DNA from: an uncultured Chlorobiaceae bacterium
Lineage (GTDB): Bacteria; Bacteroidota; Chlorobiia; Chlorobiales; Chlorobiaceae
Assembly (NCBI GenBank): GCA_903871235.1
Contig: CAIQGA010000037.1
Coordinates: forward strand, 1-41,422
Direction: 5' to 3'
DNA length: 41,422 nucleotides
Each line of letters opens with the position of its first letter. The first letter of the stretch is position 1. Shown piece after piece: positions 15,266-25,184 of this stretch. The translations under genes and the position numbers were made by a program. The notes under the pieces were generated by a model. The model had not been told where the DNA came from and ran no database searches. It worked only from the letters and a program-made list of their open reading frames with translations.

Positions 15266-17119
15266 ATGCGCGACCGCACCCTGACGTCACAATGCCTCGT
15301 CACCCTTTCGTGCGAAGGGTCGCTTTGGCTTGAATCAGCCTTTTGCAAAGAGCTGGATGGCGGGGCGCTGCTCTTCTCCGCTCCTCTGGAGGTGGTGACG
15401 CTCACCTCCCTCTCCGGGCTTGAGAGCTTTTTTCGGAAGCTTGAGGAAAAGCTTGCTCAGGGCTTTTTTCTTGCCGGCTGGCTCACTTATGAGGCCGGTT
15501 ACGGTTTTGAGGAGTGCCTTGCCGACCCTGCTCACACTCTTCCGGTCCCACCGCTCGGCTGGTTCGGCATCTACCGCCAGCCGCAGCGCTTTTCTGCCCG
15601 AGAGGTCGAAGAGCTTTTTGCCGAAGCGAGCGCACTCTCCTCTCTCACGCTCAATGATCTCTTCTTCAACCTCTCTCAGGCAGAGTACTGTCGTAAAATT
15701 GAGAGTATCCGGGAGCAGATTGAGGCAGGAAATGTGTATCAGGTAAACTTTACCGGGCGATACCGCTTTACGTTTAATGGCGCGGCACCGGCACTTTTTG
15801 CAGCATTGAGAGGCGCGCAACCCTCCTCATACACCGCTCTCCTCAACAGCAAAGAGCGCACCATTCTCTCCTTTTCACCCGAACTCTTTTTCAGACGCAG
15901 CGGCTCCTCTATCGAAACCATGCCGATGAAGGGGACTGCACCAAGAGGGCGCACGGCAGAAGAGGACAACACCCTGAAAGAGGGGCTTGGGCAATGCCCA
16001 AAAAACCGGGCAGAGAATCTCATGATTGTCGATCTCCTGCGCAACGATCTCGGGCGGATATGCAAGCCCGGCTCAGTTGAGGCAGGGGAGCTCTTTGCCA
16101 CCGAAAGCTGGCCGACGCTCCATCAAATGCTTTCAACGATCTGCGGTGAGCAAAGGGAGGAGGTCGGGCTCTACGAACTCTTCCAGGCGCTCTACCCATC
16201 CGGATCAATAACCGGAGCGCCTAAAATAAATGCCATGAAGCTCATTCAAAGCCTTGAAGAGGAACCAAGAGGGATCTATACCGGCACTATCGGCTATATC
16301 ACCCCGGAGCGTGACATGGTTTTCAGCGTAGCCATCCGCACCATTGAGCTTACAGGCAACAAAGGGCTCTACGGTTCAGGGGGAGGCATCGTCTGGGACT
16401 CCAACCCCGCCGAAGAGTACCGGGAGTGCCAGCTCAAAGCAAAAATTCTTGGGGTGGGTGCAGGGTTTGGCCTTTTCGAAAGCATCCTCTGGAATGGAAG
16501 CTATCTCTGGCTTGAGGAGCATCTCCAGCGGCTTGCCGCATCAGCCGCAACCCTCGGCTTTCCCTGCAACATCGCCACCGCTGCACGACACCTCAGCACT
16601 CTCGAAGAGGAGCTGCGCCGAAACGCCGCCCGATACAAGGTAAAGCTCACCCTCTCCATGCAGGGAAGCTTTGGCACCAGCCATGAGCCAATACCTGCGC
16701 AGTCTTCCGCCACCACGCTTCGCCTCTGCATAGCCGCACACCGGGTCGATTCCCGAAACCCCTTGCTCCACCACAAAACCACCGAAAGGGCGCTCTACGA
16801 CCGCTACCTCACCCTCGCCCGTCACAGCGGTTACGATGAAGTGCTTTTTATGAACGAGCACGGAGAGCTGACCGAAGGAGCCATCAGCACCCTTTTTATC
16901 CGTCAAGGCCACCAACTCCTGACGCCTCCGCTCCACTCCGGCCTTCTCAACGGTATTTTTCGCAGCAACTTTCTCGCCACCCGCCCCTTCGCCGCCGAAA
17001 AAACCATAACCCTCCACGACCTGCAAACCGCCACCGCCCTCTTCATCGCAAATTCAGTCCGGGGCCTCAGGCCAGCTCTCTTCACTGGCAAAAAGTTGTC
17101 AGTAATCAGTAATCAGTAA
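15266..17119 (+). CDS. pabBC: Fused aminodeoxychorismate synthase I / aminodeoxychorismate lyase
   Basis: This 617-residue fusion makes 4-aminobenzoate for folate. Residues about 1-395 are PabB. PMKGT (220-224) contains the lysine typical of ADC synthase rather than anthranilate synthase, and GSITGAPKINAMKLI (313-327) and IRTI/GSGGGIVWDS complete the chorismate-binding fold. Residues about 398-610 are a PabC-like class IV PLP lyase with lysine K504 in HHKTTERALYDRYL and GELTEGAIST. The downstream minus-strand folP supports a folate role. The last seven residues (LSVISNQ) and the stop are encoded by a heptamer array, so the C-terminus has probably been replaced or extended by repeat sequence. 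Confidence 0.9.
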   Translation: MRDRTLTSQCLVTLSCEGSLWLESAFCKELDGGALLFSAPLEVVTLTSLSGLESFFRKLEEKLAQGFFLAGWLTYEAGYGFEECLADPAHTLPVPPLGWFGIYRQPQRFSAREVEELFAEASALSSLTLNDLFFNLSQAEYCRKIESIREQIEAGNVYQVNFTGRYRFTFNGAAPALFAALRGAQPSSYTALLNSKERTILSFSPELFFRRSGSSIETMPMKGTAPRGRTAEEDNTLKEGLGQCPKNRAENLMIVDLLRNDLGRICKPGSVEAGELFATESWPTLHQMLSTICGEQREEVGLYELFQALYPSGSITGAPKINAMKLIQSLEEEPRGIYTGTIGYITPERDMVFSVAIRTIELTGNKGLYGSGGGIVWDSNPAEEYRECQLKAKILGVGAGFGLFESILWNGSYLWLEEHLQRLAASAATLGFPCNIATAARHLSTLEEELRRNAARYKVKLTLSMQGSFGTSHEPIPAQSSATTLRLCIAAHRVDSRNPLLHHKTTERALYDRYLTLARHSGYDEVLFMNEHGELTEGAISTLFIRQGHQLLTPPLHSGLLNGIFRSNFLATRPFAAEKTITLHDLQTATALFIANSVRGLRPALFTGKKLSVISNQ

Positions 17120-17197
17120 TCAGTAGTCAGTAATCAGTAGTCAGTAGTCAGTAGTCAGTAATCAGAAAACTGACAACTGATAACTGATTACTGATAA
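17100..17197. repeat. Second CAGTNNT heptamer array
   Basis: Nine CAGTAAT/CAGTAGT units run from 17100 to 17162. CAGAAAA and inverted CTGACAA, CTGATAA, CTGATTA, CTGATAA units follow to 17197. CAGTAATCAG (17156-17165) can pair with CTGATTACTG (17184-17193). Unit type and forward-then-inverted order match the array at 15152. The array begins inside pabBC and supplies its stop. Confidence 0.95.
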
Positions 17198-17252
17198 CTA
17201 AAAAACTAACTATATTGCCCTCATACAAAAAACTAACCCATACCCGACCACC

Positions 17253-17714
17253 ATGCGCGACCATACCCCCGACTTCACCATGCATGAACTGACCGCTCAG
17301 AACAAAGCGCTCATTCGCCAGACCGTACAACAACTCATTGAAAAACTTGCCGTCGACGGCAAGCTCACTGCGGACACCCTGCTCGAATTCTGGATTGAAG
17401 TACCTGGTGTCAAGCGAGCCAGAGGAAGCTTCAGGGGCGGCTTTTTGATGCCCGACAGTTTTGTTTATATAAGCGACTATTTTCAGCCTGATGTGCCCAA
17501 CACCCTCACTCCCGGCTCGGCTTATGCTGCAGGGGGGCTCACCCTTGAAAAAGTGTGGGACGACCTGCTCGATGAACTTTATTACCAGATCGAAATTTTC
17601 ACCTCTCCGCTCTCAACAGGAAAAGGAATTACACTGGAACTCTGGGCAGGCAACCGCCAGCGTCCTGAAGGTGAGTGGCTCTATGCTGTCGATCGCAAAG
17701 TGGAACTTGGTTAG
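17253..17714 (+). CDS. Conserved-looking hypothetical protein
   Basis: I do not recognise this 153-residue soluble protein. It has a helical N-terminus (NKALIRQTVQQLIEKLAVDGKLTADTLLEFWIEVP), then a glycine-rich turn, aromatic strands (FVYISDYFQPDVPN) and a helical WDDLLDELYYQIEIF stretch. No signal peptide, membrane segment or metal motif is visible. A later start (ATG 17280, MHELTAQ) is possible, because the MRDHTP segment lies in a sequence shared with the pabBC start region. Codon use matches neighbours. Its stop TAG (17712-17714) overlaps the stop of the convergent nth gene, leaving no room for a terminator. Confidence 0.65.
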   Translation: MRDHTPDFTMHELTAQNKALIRQTVQQLIEKLAVDGKLTADTLLEFWIEVPGVKRARGSFRGGFLMPDSFVYISDYFQPDVPNTLTPGSAYAAGGLTLEKVWDDLLDELYYQIEIFTSPLSTGKGITLELWAGNRQRPEGEWLYAVDRKVELG

Positions 17715-18349
17715 TTTTTGGCGCTGTAGTCGCAGATGAGTCTTACAGAACAGTGCGCACAGTCAGGCTTTTTTGCCTTGCAGGTGTAGCGTCCGTGCAG
17801 CAGCAGATAGTGATGAAAGGGGAGTACCAAAGCCTGGGGAATAATGTTCATCAGCCCCTTTTCGGTCTCTTCTACTGTTTTGGTCTGAACCAGTCCGATC
17901 CGGTTTGAGACCCGGTGCACATGGGTATCGACCGGCATGACCGGAAGTCCGAAGGCGTTGCTGAGCACAACACTGGCCGTTTTACGGCCAACCCCCGGCA
18001 GGCTTTCGAGTTCCTCCCTCGTGCCGGGCACCTCGCAATGAAAGCGTTCAACCAGAATCCGGCTCGTCTCAAAAAGATGTTTTGCCTTGGTGTTGCAGTA
18101 ATTGATGGAGCTGACAAGGGCTCTCAGCTCCTCAAGCTTTATATGGCTCATGCTCTCGGCGTCCGGCGCCATCCGGAAAAGCTCCCGGGTAATGACATTG
18201 ACCTGCTTGTCCGTTGCCTGGGCCGCCAGAATGGTAGCCACAAGCAGTTGGAAAGGGGAGTTGTAGCAGAGCTCGCTTTTTGGGTTCGGGTATGCTCGGC
18301 CAAGCACCTCATTGAGAAAAACAATTTTTTTTTCAGGGCTCTCTTTCAT
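17711..18349 (-). CDS. nth: Endonuclease III (DNA glycosylase/AP lyase)
   Basis: The 212-residue enzyme removes oxidised pyrimidines and nicks at abasic sites. The helix-hairpin-helix LPGVGRKTA (117-125) contains catalytic lysine K123. D141 lies in VMPVDTHVHRV. The C-terminal [4Fe-4S] ligands are C190, C197, C200 and C206 with the canonical C-X6-C-X2-C-X5-C spacing. Length is normal. It is the last gene of a minus-strand series with nusB, six bases upstream. Its stop overlaps that of the convergent unknown gene. Confidence 0.95.
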   Translation of the reverse strand: MKESPEKKIVFLNEVLGRAYPNPKSELCYNSPFQLLVATILAAQATDKQVNVITRELFRMAPDAESMSHIKLEELRALVSSINYCNTKAKHLFETSRILVERFHCEVPGTREELESLPGVGRKTASVVLSNAFGLPVMPVDTHVHRVSNRIGLVQTKTVEETEKGLMNIIPQALVLPFHHYLLLHGRYTCKAKKPDCAHCSVRLICDYSAKN

Positions 18350-18355
18350 GCCCTC

Positions 18356-18871
18356 TCAGCTTTCGATTTCCGGCGCTTCCTCCTCACTCTCGCTCTTCTG
18401 CAGCTTGGCCACCGACTGGTCGATCAGTCCCCGTCCGTTTTTGTGTACCTTCCCCTCACCCTTGAGATCGTTATAAATCGCATCAAGAATACCATTAACA
18501 AACTTGCTGCTCTTGTCGGTGCTGTTGAATTTCTTGGCAATTTCAATAGCCTCATTAATCGAGACCTTGGGCGGAATATCCTCGCAGTAGAGGATCTCCG
18601 TCAGGGCCATGCGGATGATATTCTTGTCAATGATGGCAATACGGCTCATATCCCAGTTGAAGGTATGCTTCACAATATAGAGGTCAATCTCCTCTTTGTG
18701 TTCCTTGATGTTTTTCAGGAGCGTATTGAAAAACTTCATGGCATTGGCATCGGCCAAAATCTCCTCAGTCAAAAGCCAGCCAGCCGCAGAGTCGATGTCG
18801 GTATCACGGATTTCAATGGTATAGAGCGCCTGTAAAATTTTTTCACGTATTTGCCGGCGGTAGGTCTTCAT
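18356..18871 (-). CDS. nusB: Transcription antitermination factor NusB
   Basis: The 171-residue all-helical protein binds boxA RNA together with NusE (S10) during rRNA transcription. Typical NusB features are the basic [20 protein letters not shown] start, the [22 protein letters not shown] helix and the conserved [31 protein letters not shown] segment, given here by its ends ([21 protein letters not shown]). A charged tail beyond the domain (about residues 140-171, ending [11 protein letters not shown]) is longer than in E. coli. The ATG at 18871 is chosen over longer frames because it gives the family's N-terminus. Neighbours are a HAD phosphatase upstream and nth downstream. Confidence 0.92.
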   Translation of the reverse strand: MKTYRRQIREKILQALYTIEIRDTDIDSAAGWLLTEEILADANAMKFFNTLLKNIKEHKEEIDLYIVKHTFNWDMSRIAIIDKNIIRMALTEILYCEDIPPKVSINEAIEIAKKFNSTDKSSKFVNGILDAIYNDLKGEGKVHKNGRGLIDQSVAKLQKSESEEEAPEIES

Positions 18872-18881
18872 AAAAGAGCAG

Positions 18882-19583
18882 TTAAATGATTGTAGAGTGG
18901 AGGATTTCATTGACAACAACATCCGTTCTCCCAAGGTTTTCATACAAAACATGCGGATGGTGCTTTTTAAGCTCTTCCGTTGAAAAGTTGCCGGTTGCGA
19001 CAGCAATGGACTTTGCGTTCAGAACCCTGGCACAGGCGATATCGTGTTCAGTATCACCTATAATGATAATGTCATGATCCGCAAACGTTGTTCCTGTCAG
19101 TTGGCGGGCCTTTTCAACCGCAATAGCCGGCAGTTCATTACGACTTGGGGCATCATCGGCAAAAGCACCAAAGGGAAAGTAGTGGTTTATTTCAGGAAGA
19201 AGGAGTTTGTGGCGTCCTGACGCTTCAAAATTTCCGGTCAAGAGGCCAAGCATCACTTCGGAACGTTCCGAAAGCTGTTGAAGGAGATCAGGGATGCCCA
19301 CCATCAGGCAAACGTCCGATGCCTGGGCAGCCTTACGGAAAAGTTCAATATAGCACGCCTTGACGCGCTCGAATTTTTCACTTATTTTGTCCTTGTTGAG
19401 GCCCGCACTCTGCAAGACCTCATAAATAATAACGCTGTCCATCTTGCCGCAAAAATTGTGCGTCCCGGCGCTTCCCGGCGTGCCGTAGACCTCCGTCAGG
19501 GCATCAACAAGGACGCTACGGTTGATCTTGCTTACCGTAAGCAATGTTCCGTCGATATCAAATAACACAAGTTTCTTCAGCAT
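18882..19583 (-). CDS. HAD-superfamily hydrolase, phosphoglycolate-phosphatase-like
   Basis: The 233-residue HAD phosphatase has nucleophile motif FDIDGTLL (D9, D11), an alpha-helical cap following it, motif II in LLTGNF, a lysine-containing segment EKARQL, and motif [15 protein letters not shown]. Domain order and length suit subclass I enzymes such as Gph. Phosphoglycolate is one possible substrate, and nucleotide or sugar phosphates are equally possible. It lies 18 bases after smc and 10 bases before nusB on the same strand, so it is probably part of one transcript. The link with smc looks positional only. Confidence 0.85.
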   Translation of the reverse strand: MLKKLVLFDIDGTLLTVSKINRSVLVDALTEVYGTPGSAGTHNFCGKMDSVIIYEVLQSAGLNKDKISEKFERVKACYIELFRKAAQASDVCLMVGIPDLLQQLSERSEVMLGLLTGNFEASGRHKLLLPEINHYFPFGAFADDAPSRNELPAIAVEKARQLTGTTFADHDIIIIGDTEHDIACARVLNAKSIAVATGNFSTEELKKHHPHVLYENLGRTDVVVNEILHSTII

Positions 19584-19601
19584 AAAATCGCTCGGTACCT
19601 T

Positions 19602-22600
19602 TCAAATTCTTATTTTTTCAAGTCGTACGGGAATCAGTCGTGATACTCCCTCCTCCTCCATGGTGACTCCGTAAAGAGCCTGGCAGGAGGCCATGGTTTT
19701 TTTGTTGTGCGTAACAATAATGAATTGGGTGTTATTCTCAAATTTTTTCAGAAGTTTAATAAAGCGGGTGACATTGGCATCATCGAGCGGAGCGTCCACT
19801 TCATCAAGAATACAGAAGGGGCTCGGCTTTACCAGATAGATGGCAAAGAGGAGTGAGAGTGCCGTCAGCGCCTTTTCTCCACCGCTTAATTGCTCAATGG
19901 AGAGAGGCTTTTTTCCCCTCGGCTTGGCGACAATCTCTATATGGGCATCGAGAGGATCTTCTGCGGAATGAATGAGCAGATCGGCCTCATCCTCCAATTC
20001 AAAAAGCTCCCGAAAAAGAGCAATAAAGTTTTTTCTCACTTCGCGGAACGTGGCATCAAATTTTTGAAGGGCCGCCTTGTTGATCTCCTCGATGGTCGAA
20101 CGAAGCTCACGCTCGGCCTTGAGCAGATCTTCCCGCTGCGTAACAAGAAAATCGAGGCGCTCTTTTTCTCTCTCATACTCATCAAGTGCCAGCTCATTGA
20201 CCGCTCCAAACTGTTCACGTTGTCTGTTCAGTAGCTCAAGCCTCTCTTTTGCCTCATTGCGGTCATAAAAATTATCAAGAGCCGGTTCAGCCATCACGGC
20301 AAGGTCACAGTTGTATTTTACCTGAGCCTCCATAAAGAGGTGGTCGAGCGACTGCTCCAGTTGCATGGTGTCGTGGGTGAGGGTTGTGAGCAATTGCTGT
20401 CGGAGATCGTGCTTCCGTCTCAGCTCCCTCAGCATCGTCTGGCCCGCATGATGCTGCGCCTGCCGCTCCCGGTAAGCCAAAGCAAGGTCACCAACCCTTT
20501 TTTGCTCCCCTGCCGCTTCGAGAAGCAGCGCCTCCAGCTCTTTTTGTATCTCTTCAGATGCTTTTTTGCATAAGCCCAGTTTCTTTTCGGTGGCGACGCT
20601 TTCCAGGTTGAGTCTTTTAATCTCTTCATGCAGCTCACTCCGGTTTTTGGCAGAGGCTGTGATGCTGAGGCCCAGTTTTTCAAGATCGCGTAACGCATCC
20701 TTATAGCGGCTCTGACGACTCTGTACCTCCCTACCAAAGAGATGGTGCCGGCTTTCAAGTGATGTAAGACTCTCTTGCAATAGTCGAATTTTTTCACTGA
20801 ACAATGCTGCTGCTCCTGCCTTGCTGCCGATAGCGGGCAAAAGCGCCTCTACTTCAGCCTCGCAAGCCGCTTTTTGCGCAACCATAGTGGCTTTTTCTGC
20901 TCCAGACTGCTCCTTCTCCCGTTTGCTCGCACTCTCCTCGGCTTCCAATCGCGCAGTTTTTTTCTCAAGCGCCCCCAGCTCTTCAGTCAGACGATCAACC
21001 TTTCGGCGCTCTTCATCCGCCTTTATGGAGCCCAGTTCTTTGCGCAGTTGCAGCAGAGCCTCCTCCTCCCTCGCAATGGTTTTTTCCAAAACCAGAAGCT
21101 CGGTCTGGAGACTCGCACGCAGCGCCTTTCTCCCCAGCCGCAATCCCTCACTGTTTTTTGAGCTTCCACCCAGTAAAAGCCCCCTGCCAGCAAATTTTTC
21201 ACCTTCACTTGTTACAAATGAGCAATCAGGATGAAGTAAGGCAAGAAATTCTGCCGTTATGAGATCCGGAACCACATAACTTTTGCCGAGCATCAGCAGC
21301 AATGCGTGATGCAGTTCCGGAGGGTAGTTGATGAGTTCAACGGTTTTTTGTGCGCCAGTGATTTCCTGATAGTCAATTCCATTGCTCTCGGTCACCAGAT
21401 CGAGCACCAGAAAATGAACCTTTCCCTTGTTTGAACTCCTCAGGTTGGCAATCCCTTCCTTGGCCTCCTGCAGTGACTGGCAGAGATAATAGCTCATACT
21501 GTCGCCAAGCGCCGCATTAACCGCTTTCCGGCAAGAGTTATCAAGCGAGAGAAGATCCGACAGGCACCCCAGCCCCGCTTTCCCGCTTTTCTGCTTTTCG
21601 AGAAATCCGATTCCCTCCGGCATCCCTTCAAAATTATCCAGCACCGAGTTGGCAAGCAAAATCTGGTTGTGCACCCTCTCCCGTTCAGATCGCTTCAGAA
21701 GAAGCACCTCCTGCATCTCCCTGACACGTGCGTTCAGCCCCTCCAGCCGTTCCCGGGCAAGCTCTTCGCGTTTTTTCGCTTCGGTAATCTCCCTGTTTTT
21801 GCGTAAGGTATCTTGCCGCAACTCATCTTCAGCGCGAAGGGAGCTTTTCATCTTCTCCTCAGTGGCCTTCTCTTTTGCTTCAAGCCGCTCAATCGTCAAA
21901 CGCAGATACTCTTTTTTCGATTCAAGGCTGTGTTTCTTTAACCCCAGAAGGTTGGCCTCACTCTGCTCCTCAGCCGAAAGCCTCCGCTCACGGGCAAGCT
22001 CATCCCTCTGCTGGCCAAGTGTTACATTGAGTTGGTCATATTCAGTAACAAGGCTCTGAAACGCTTCGTGCAGCTCATTGCAGGCTGCTTCACCGGGGGC
22101 TTTCTGCCGCAGCAGCTCCCGCTCGTGCAGCTCCTCTTCATTGCTTTTTTGTTCCCTGTTACGGAGAATTGCCCTGAAGCGAGCAAAATCGGATGCAAGG
22201 TTTTTTTTCTGTTCCTCATGCTGCAAAAGCTCCTTTTCAAGGGTGTGAATCCGTTGATTGCTCTCGTTCAGCTTTTTTTGATGCTCCGAGAGAGCACTCT
22301 CCTCCTTCAAAAGTTGCAATTCTCTCTCCTCAGCAGCGCTCTCTTCTGTCGCTATTGTTGCTGCATCAGCATGGTTCAGCAGCTCTTCATCCTTGATACG
22401 GTGCTGTATCGGTTCCAGCTTTTCGCGCAACTCCTCCATCTGCAGCCAGGAGAGCGCAAGATCGAGATCACGAATTTTCTTTTTCAGTTCCCTCAGCTTT
22501 TCAGCCTTGCGCACCTGCAACTTCAAACTCCGCACCTTCTTTTCAACCTCCGCCACCACATCATTAACCCGGGCAAGGTCGTGAGACGTACTTTCAAGCA

Positions 22601-23138
22601 GCTTGAAACTCTGTTTTCGACGTTGTTTATAACGGGTTATTCCTGCTGCTTCTTCAAAAAGCTTCAGTCGCTCCTCGCTCTTGTTGCTGATAATCTCCTC
22701 AATCATTTTCAGCTCAATAACCGAATAAGCATCGCTTCCCATCCCGGTATCAGTGAAAAGGTCAAGAATGTCGCGCAGGCGGCAGGGTACCATATTTAGA
22801 AGAAACTCACTCTCGCCGTTGCGGTACAAGCGGCGCGTAACTGTCACCTCCGTATATTCAATCGGCAGAACATTTCGATTATTTTCGATGGTCAGCGAAA
22901 CTTCCGTAAGGCTCAGAGGTTTGAGGTTTCTTGAGCCATTAAAAATAATATTCTCCATTTTCGCCGATCGAAGCAGCGAAGATTTTTGCTCGCCCAGCAC
23001 CCAGCGCATGGCATCAACAACATTTGTTTTGCCACAGCCGTTAGGACCTACAATGGCTGTAAGGCCCGGGTCAAATTTTATTCTGACCCGATGCGCAAAG
23101 CTTTTGAAGCCAAAAAGCTCAATTTTCGAAAGATACAT
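19602..23138 (-). CDS. smc: Chromosome segregation protein SMC
   Basis: The 1178-residue protein has the standard SMC layout: N-terminal ATPase half with Walker A GPNGCGKTN (residues 31-39), long coiled coil (about 170-490), hinge (about 500-660, from GFLEKQKSGKAGLG through LLGGSSKNSEG), second coiled coil, and C-terminal half with signature LSGGEKALTAL and Walker B CILDEVDAPLDDAN. With ScpA and ScpB it forms the bacterial condensin that organises and segregates DNA. The ATG at 23138 is chosen because MYLSKIELFGFKSF is the family's start. No good ribosome-binding site is visible. scpB is in the window at about 8.4 kb, but not linked as an operon. Confidence 0.96.
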   Translation of the reverse strand: MYLSKIELFGFKSFAHRVRIKFDPGLTAIVGPNGCGKTNVVDAMRWVLGEQKSSLLRSAKMENIIFNGSRNLKPLSLTEVSLTIENNRNVLPIEYTEVTVTRRLYRNGESEFLLNMVPCRLRDILDLFTDTGMGSDAYSVIELKMIEEIISNKSEERLKLFEEAAGITRYKQRRKQSFKLLESTSHDLARVNDVVAEVEKKVRSLKLQVRKAEKLRELKKKIRDLDLALSWLQMEELREKLEPIQHRIKDEELLNHADAATIATEESAAEERELQLLKEESALSEHQKKLNESNQRIHTLEKELLQHEEQKKNLASDFARFRAILRNREQKSNEEELHERELLRQKAPGEAACNELHEAFQSLVTEYDQLNVTLGQQRDELARERRLSAEEQSEANLLGLKKHSLESKKEYLRLTIERLEAKEKATEEKMKSSLRAEDELRQDTLRKNREITEAKKREELARERLEGLNARVREMQEVLLLKRSERERVHNQILLANSVLDNFEGMPEGIGFLEKQKSGKAGLGCLSDLLSLDNSCRKAVNAALGDSMSYYLCQSLQEAKEGIANLRSSNKGKVHFLVLDLVTESNGIDYQEITGAQKTVELINYPPELHHALLLMLGKSYVVPDLITAEFLALLHPDCSFVTSEGEKFAGRGLLLGGSSKNSEGLRLGRKALRASLQTELLVLEKTIAREEEALLQLRKELGSIKADEERRKVDRLTEELGALEKKTARLEAEESASKREKEQSGAEKATMVAQKAACEAEVEALLPAIGSKAGAAALFSEKIRLLQESLTSLESRHHLFGREVQSRQSRYKDALRDLEKLGLSITASAKNRSELHEEIKRLNLESVATEKKLGLCKKASEEIQKELEALLLEAAGEQKRVGDLALAYRERQAQHHAGQTMLRELRRKHDLRQQLLTTLTHDTMQLEQSLDHLFMEAQVKYNCDLAVMAEPALDNFYDRNEAKERLELLNRQREQFGAVNELALDEYEREKERLDFLVTQREDLLKAERELRSTIEEINKAALQKFDATFREVRKNFIALFRELFELEDEADLLIHSAEDPLDAHIEIVAKPRGKKPLSIEQLSGGEKALTALSLLFAIYLVKPSPFCILDEVDAPLDDANVTRFIKLLKKFENNTQFIIVTHNKKTMASCQALYGVTMEEEGVSRLIPVRLEKIRI

Positions 23139-23161
23139 CTGAAGAAGGAGACAATAAGGGT

Positions 23162-23194
23162 TTGACAGTCGCAATCCTGGTCAAGAGTGTCAAT
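23162..23194. promoter_or_regulatory. Imperfect inverted repeat upstream of smc
   Basis: TTGACAGTC (23162-23170) and GAGTGTCAA (23186-23194) form an inverted repeat with 8 of 9 positions matching. It lies 24-56 bases upstream of the smc start, in the 95-base gap after folP. It could be an operator or contain a -35 element (TTGACA on either strand), but no matching -10 sequence is convincing. Confidence 0.25.
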
Positions 23195-23233
23195 GTAACA
23201 AAAAACAAACCCGCAAAAAATATCATCCAACCC

Positions 23234-24133
23234 CTACGGTTTCCGGGTTGCGCGCACGATGGCGGCGGATGCCGCAGCCTCAGCGACGTCGTGGACACGC
23301 AAAATGGTTGCGCCACGCATCAGGGCTATCGTTTGTGCCGCAATGGTTGCGGCCAGCCTGTCTGATGGTGGCGGGGTGTCCCCGCCGGGCGGGGTAATGG
23401 CATGGCCAAGAAAGGATTTGCGCGACACACCCGCTAAAATCGGACGACCTAAAGCAAGCAGTGCATCAAGCTGATTGAGCAATCTGAAATTTTCCGCCAC
23501 GCTTTTGCCGAATCCGAATCCCGGATCAACAATACTATCCTTAATCGAATGCGTCTCAGCCAGCGCTATGGAGCGCCCCAAAAAACGGCTTACCCGCGTC
23601 ACAATATCCTCGTCCCCTTCCTCAGCCGCCTGGCTCCACTGCATTAACTCGGGTCTAACCGCCGTGTGCATCAACACCACCGCTGCCCGGTACTTCCGGC
23701 ATACAGCGGGAAGGTCGCTATCAAAGGTAAAACCCGAAATATCATTCACGATATGCGCCCCTGCCCGCAACGCTTCCTCGGCTACCTCTGCCTTAAAGGT
23801 ATCGATTGAAATCACAACATCGCTTTTTTCGCGCAAAAGGGCAATCAGCGGTACCGTCCGGGTAATCTCCTCACGGGCCGAAACTTTATCCGCCCCCGGC
23901 CGCGTCGATTCACCCCCTACATCAATAATCGAAGCCCCCGCCTCAATCATCGCCAACGCATAATCAAGCGCCCGCTCAAGGTCAACACCTCCGGTACCGC
24001 TATGCAGTACCCCGCCGTCATAAAACGAATCAGGTGTCGTATTCATGATTCCCATGATAATTGGCCCCGCCGACAGGTCAATTGCCCTCCCCGCGCAATG
24101 GAGTATCCCCGCCTTATTCCGGTTGTCAGGCAT
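23234..24133 (-). CDS. folP: Dihydropteroate synthase
   Basis: The 299-residue enzyme condenses 4-aminobenzoate with dihydropterin pyrophosphate in folate synthesis. Family signatures are MGIMNTTPDSF (residues 27-37), the IIDVGGESTRPGA loop, ISIDTFKAEVA, NDISGF, the DPGFGFGK phosphate-binding loop and the GVSRKSFLG motif with the substrate-binding lysine and arginine. It complements pabBC upstream in the window, which makes its substrate. ATG 24133 is chosen. A longer frame to 24193 would overlap the M50 protease gene, which ends 19 bases upstream. It probably belongs to the same transcript as the protease. Confidence 0.94.
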   Translation of the reverse strand: MPDNRNKAGILHCAGRAIDLSAGPIIMGIMNTTPDSFYDGGVLHSGTGGVDLERALDYALAMIEAGASIIDVGGESTRPGADKVSAREEITRTVPLIALLREKSDVVISIDTFKAEVAEEALRAGAHIVNDISGFTFDSDLPAVCRKYRAAVVLMHTAVRPELMQWSQAAEEGDEDIVTRVSRFLGRSIALAETHSIKDSIVDPGFGFGKSVAENFRLLNQLDALLALGRPILAGVSRKSFLGHAITPPGGDTPPPSDRLAATIAAQTIALMRGATILRVHDVAEAAASAAIVRATRKP

Positions 24134-24152
24134 AAAAAAATGGGTTGTCTTT

Positions 24153-25184
24153 TCAGGTGATTCCGAATGGCACTGGCGTAAAGGTGATAACAAAAATAGC
24201 TATAGTCAACCACCCGGCCAGTGCTCTGCCTTTTGTAAGTAGATGGTCGTGCACCGTCGGAGGATGCTGCGTCCCGATAACGCGCAAGAGAATCAGCGAC
24301 CACAATAACCAGCCAGGCCATGACCAGCGCAGCAGCAGCGGCGGAATCATCCGAATCCCCTCCGGATAGAACCATGAAAGCAGCAGCTCCAAAAATGAAG
24401 GAAAGCCAAGAAGCAGAATAAAAAGAAGAAAAACCCGGGCAACGGCCGCATGTCCTCTCCGGCCAAAGAGCGCATAACTGATATGTCCACCGTCAAGCTG
24501 GCCAACCGGCAGCAGGTTCAGTGCCGTTACGAGTGAACCGAGCCAGCCCGCAAAAAGAAAAGGATAGTGATACATCTCTGTCATCGGCGGCAGGTTTTTT
24601 GGTGCAATTACCAGCTCCAGCCCCATCCAGAGCAGATTTTTGCCAAGCACAAGGGTCCCCGCCGCTACCGGTGCCGGCAAGCCGCCTTGCGATGCGTATT
24701 CTGGATGAATGGTATAAATAAAATCAGTTGGCGGAAGATTTAAAAATCCATACACAAGAAGAGCTGCACAAACCGCAAACCCGCCTATCGGCCCCGAAAC
24801 ACCAATATCAAAAAGAGAGTTTGTGCCCGGAATGCGCTCCCTCACCTTAATCACAGCACCCATCGTACCGAGGCTGAGCAGGGAGGGCAGGGGAGGCATT
24901 GGAATGTAATAGGGGAGCGTAGCCCGTACATGATGGTGGCGTGCCGCAAAAAAGTGGCCAAACTCATGAACCGTCAGAAAAAGAAGAAGAGAAGCCGAGT
25001 AAGGAATACCCGAGGCAAGCGAGTTGATAAATAGCGGAAGAGAGCTGAAGTTTACCGCATGGCCACCCCAGAATGCTCCCGCCCACAGCGTGGTTACTAC
25101 CGTCAACAGAAAGAGCAGCAGATGGCGCGGGTAGTTCAGGCCAGCCGAACCAGCCCGCGTCAAAAAAATCGAAACTCTCATCAA
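24153..25184 (-). CDS. Site-2 protease family (M50) membrane metalloprotease
   Basis: The 343-residue multi-pass membrane protein has zinc motif HEFGH (residues 73-77) within a hydrophobic helix and the second motif LDGGH, whose aspartate is the third zinc ligand. At least six other membrane segments are visible. No PDZ domain is present, so it is not a classic RseP. It resembles the compact S2P-like proteins found in many phyla. Substrates are unknown. Its ATG start overlaps the stop of the haem-binding protein gene (ATGA at 25184-25181), so the two are translationally coupled and may act on the same envelope process. Confidence 0.85.
   Translation of the reverse strand: MMRVSIFLTRAGSAGLNYPRHLLLFLLTVVTTLWAGAFWGGHAVNFSSLPLFINSLASGIPYSASLLLFLTVHEFGHFFAARHHHVRATLPYYIPMPPLPSLLSLGTMGAVIKVRERIPGTNSLFDIGVSGPIGGFAVCAALLVYGFLNLPPTDFIYTIHPEYASQGGLPAPVAAGTLVLGKNLLWMGLELVIAPKNLPPMTEMYHYPFLFAGWLGSLVTALNLLPVGQLDGGHISYALFGRRGHAAVARVFLLFILLLGFPSFLELLLSWFYPEGIRMIPPLLLRWSWPGWLLWSLILLRVIGTQHPPTVHDHLLTKGRALAGWLTIAIFVITFTPVPFGIT

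Noticed and set aside
15152-17197. CRISPR arrays
   Set aside because: Units are seven bases with no spacers, and no cas gene is in the window.
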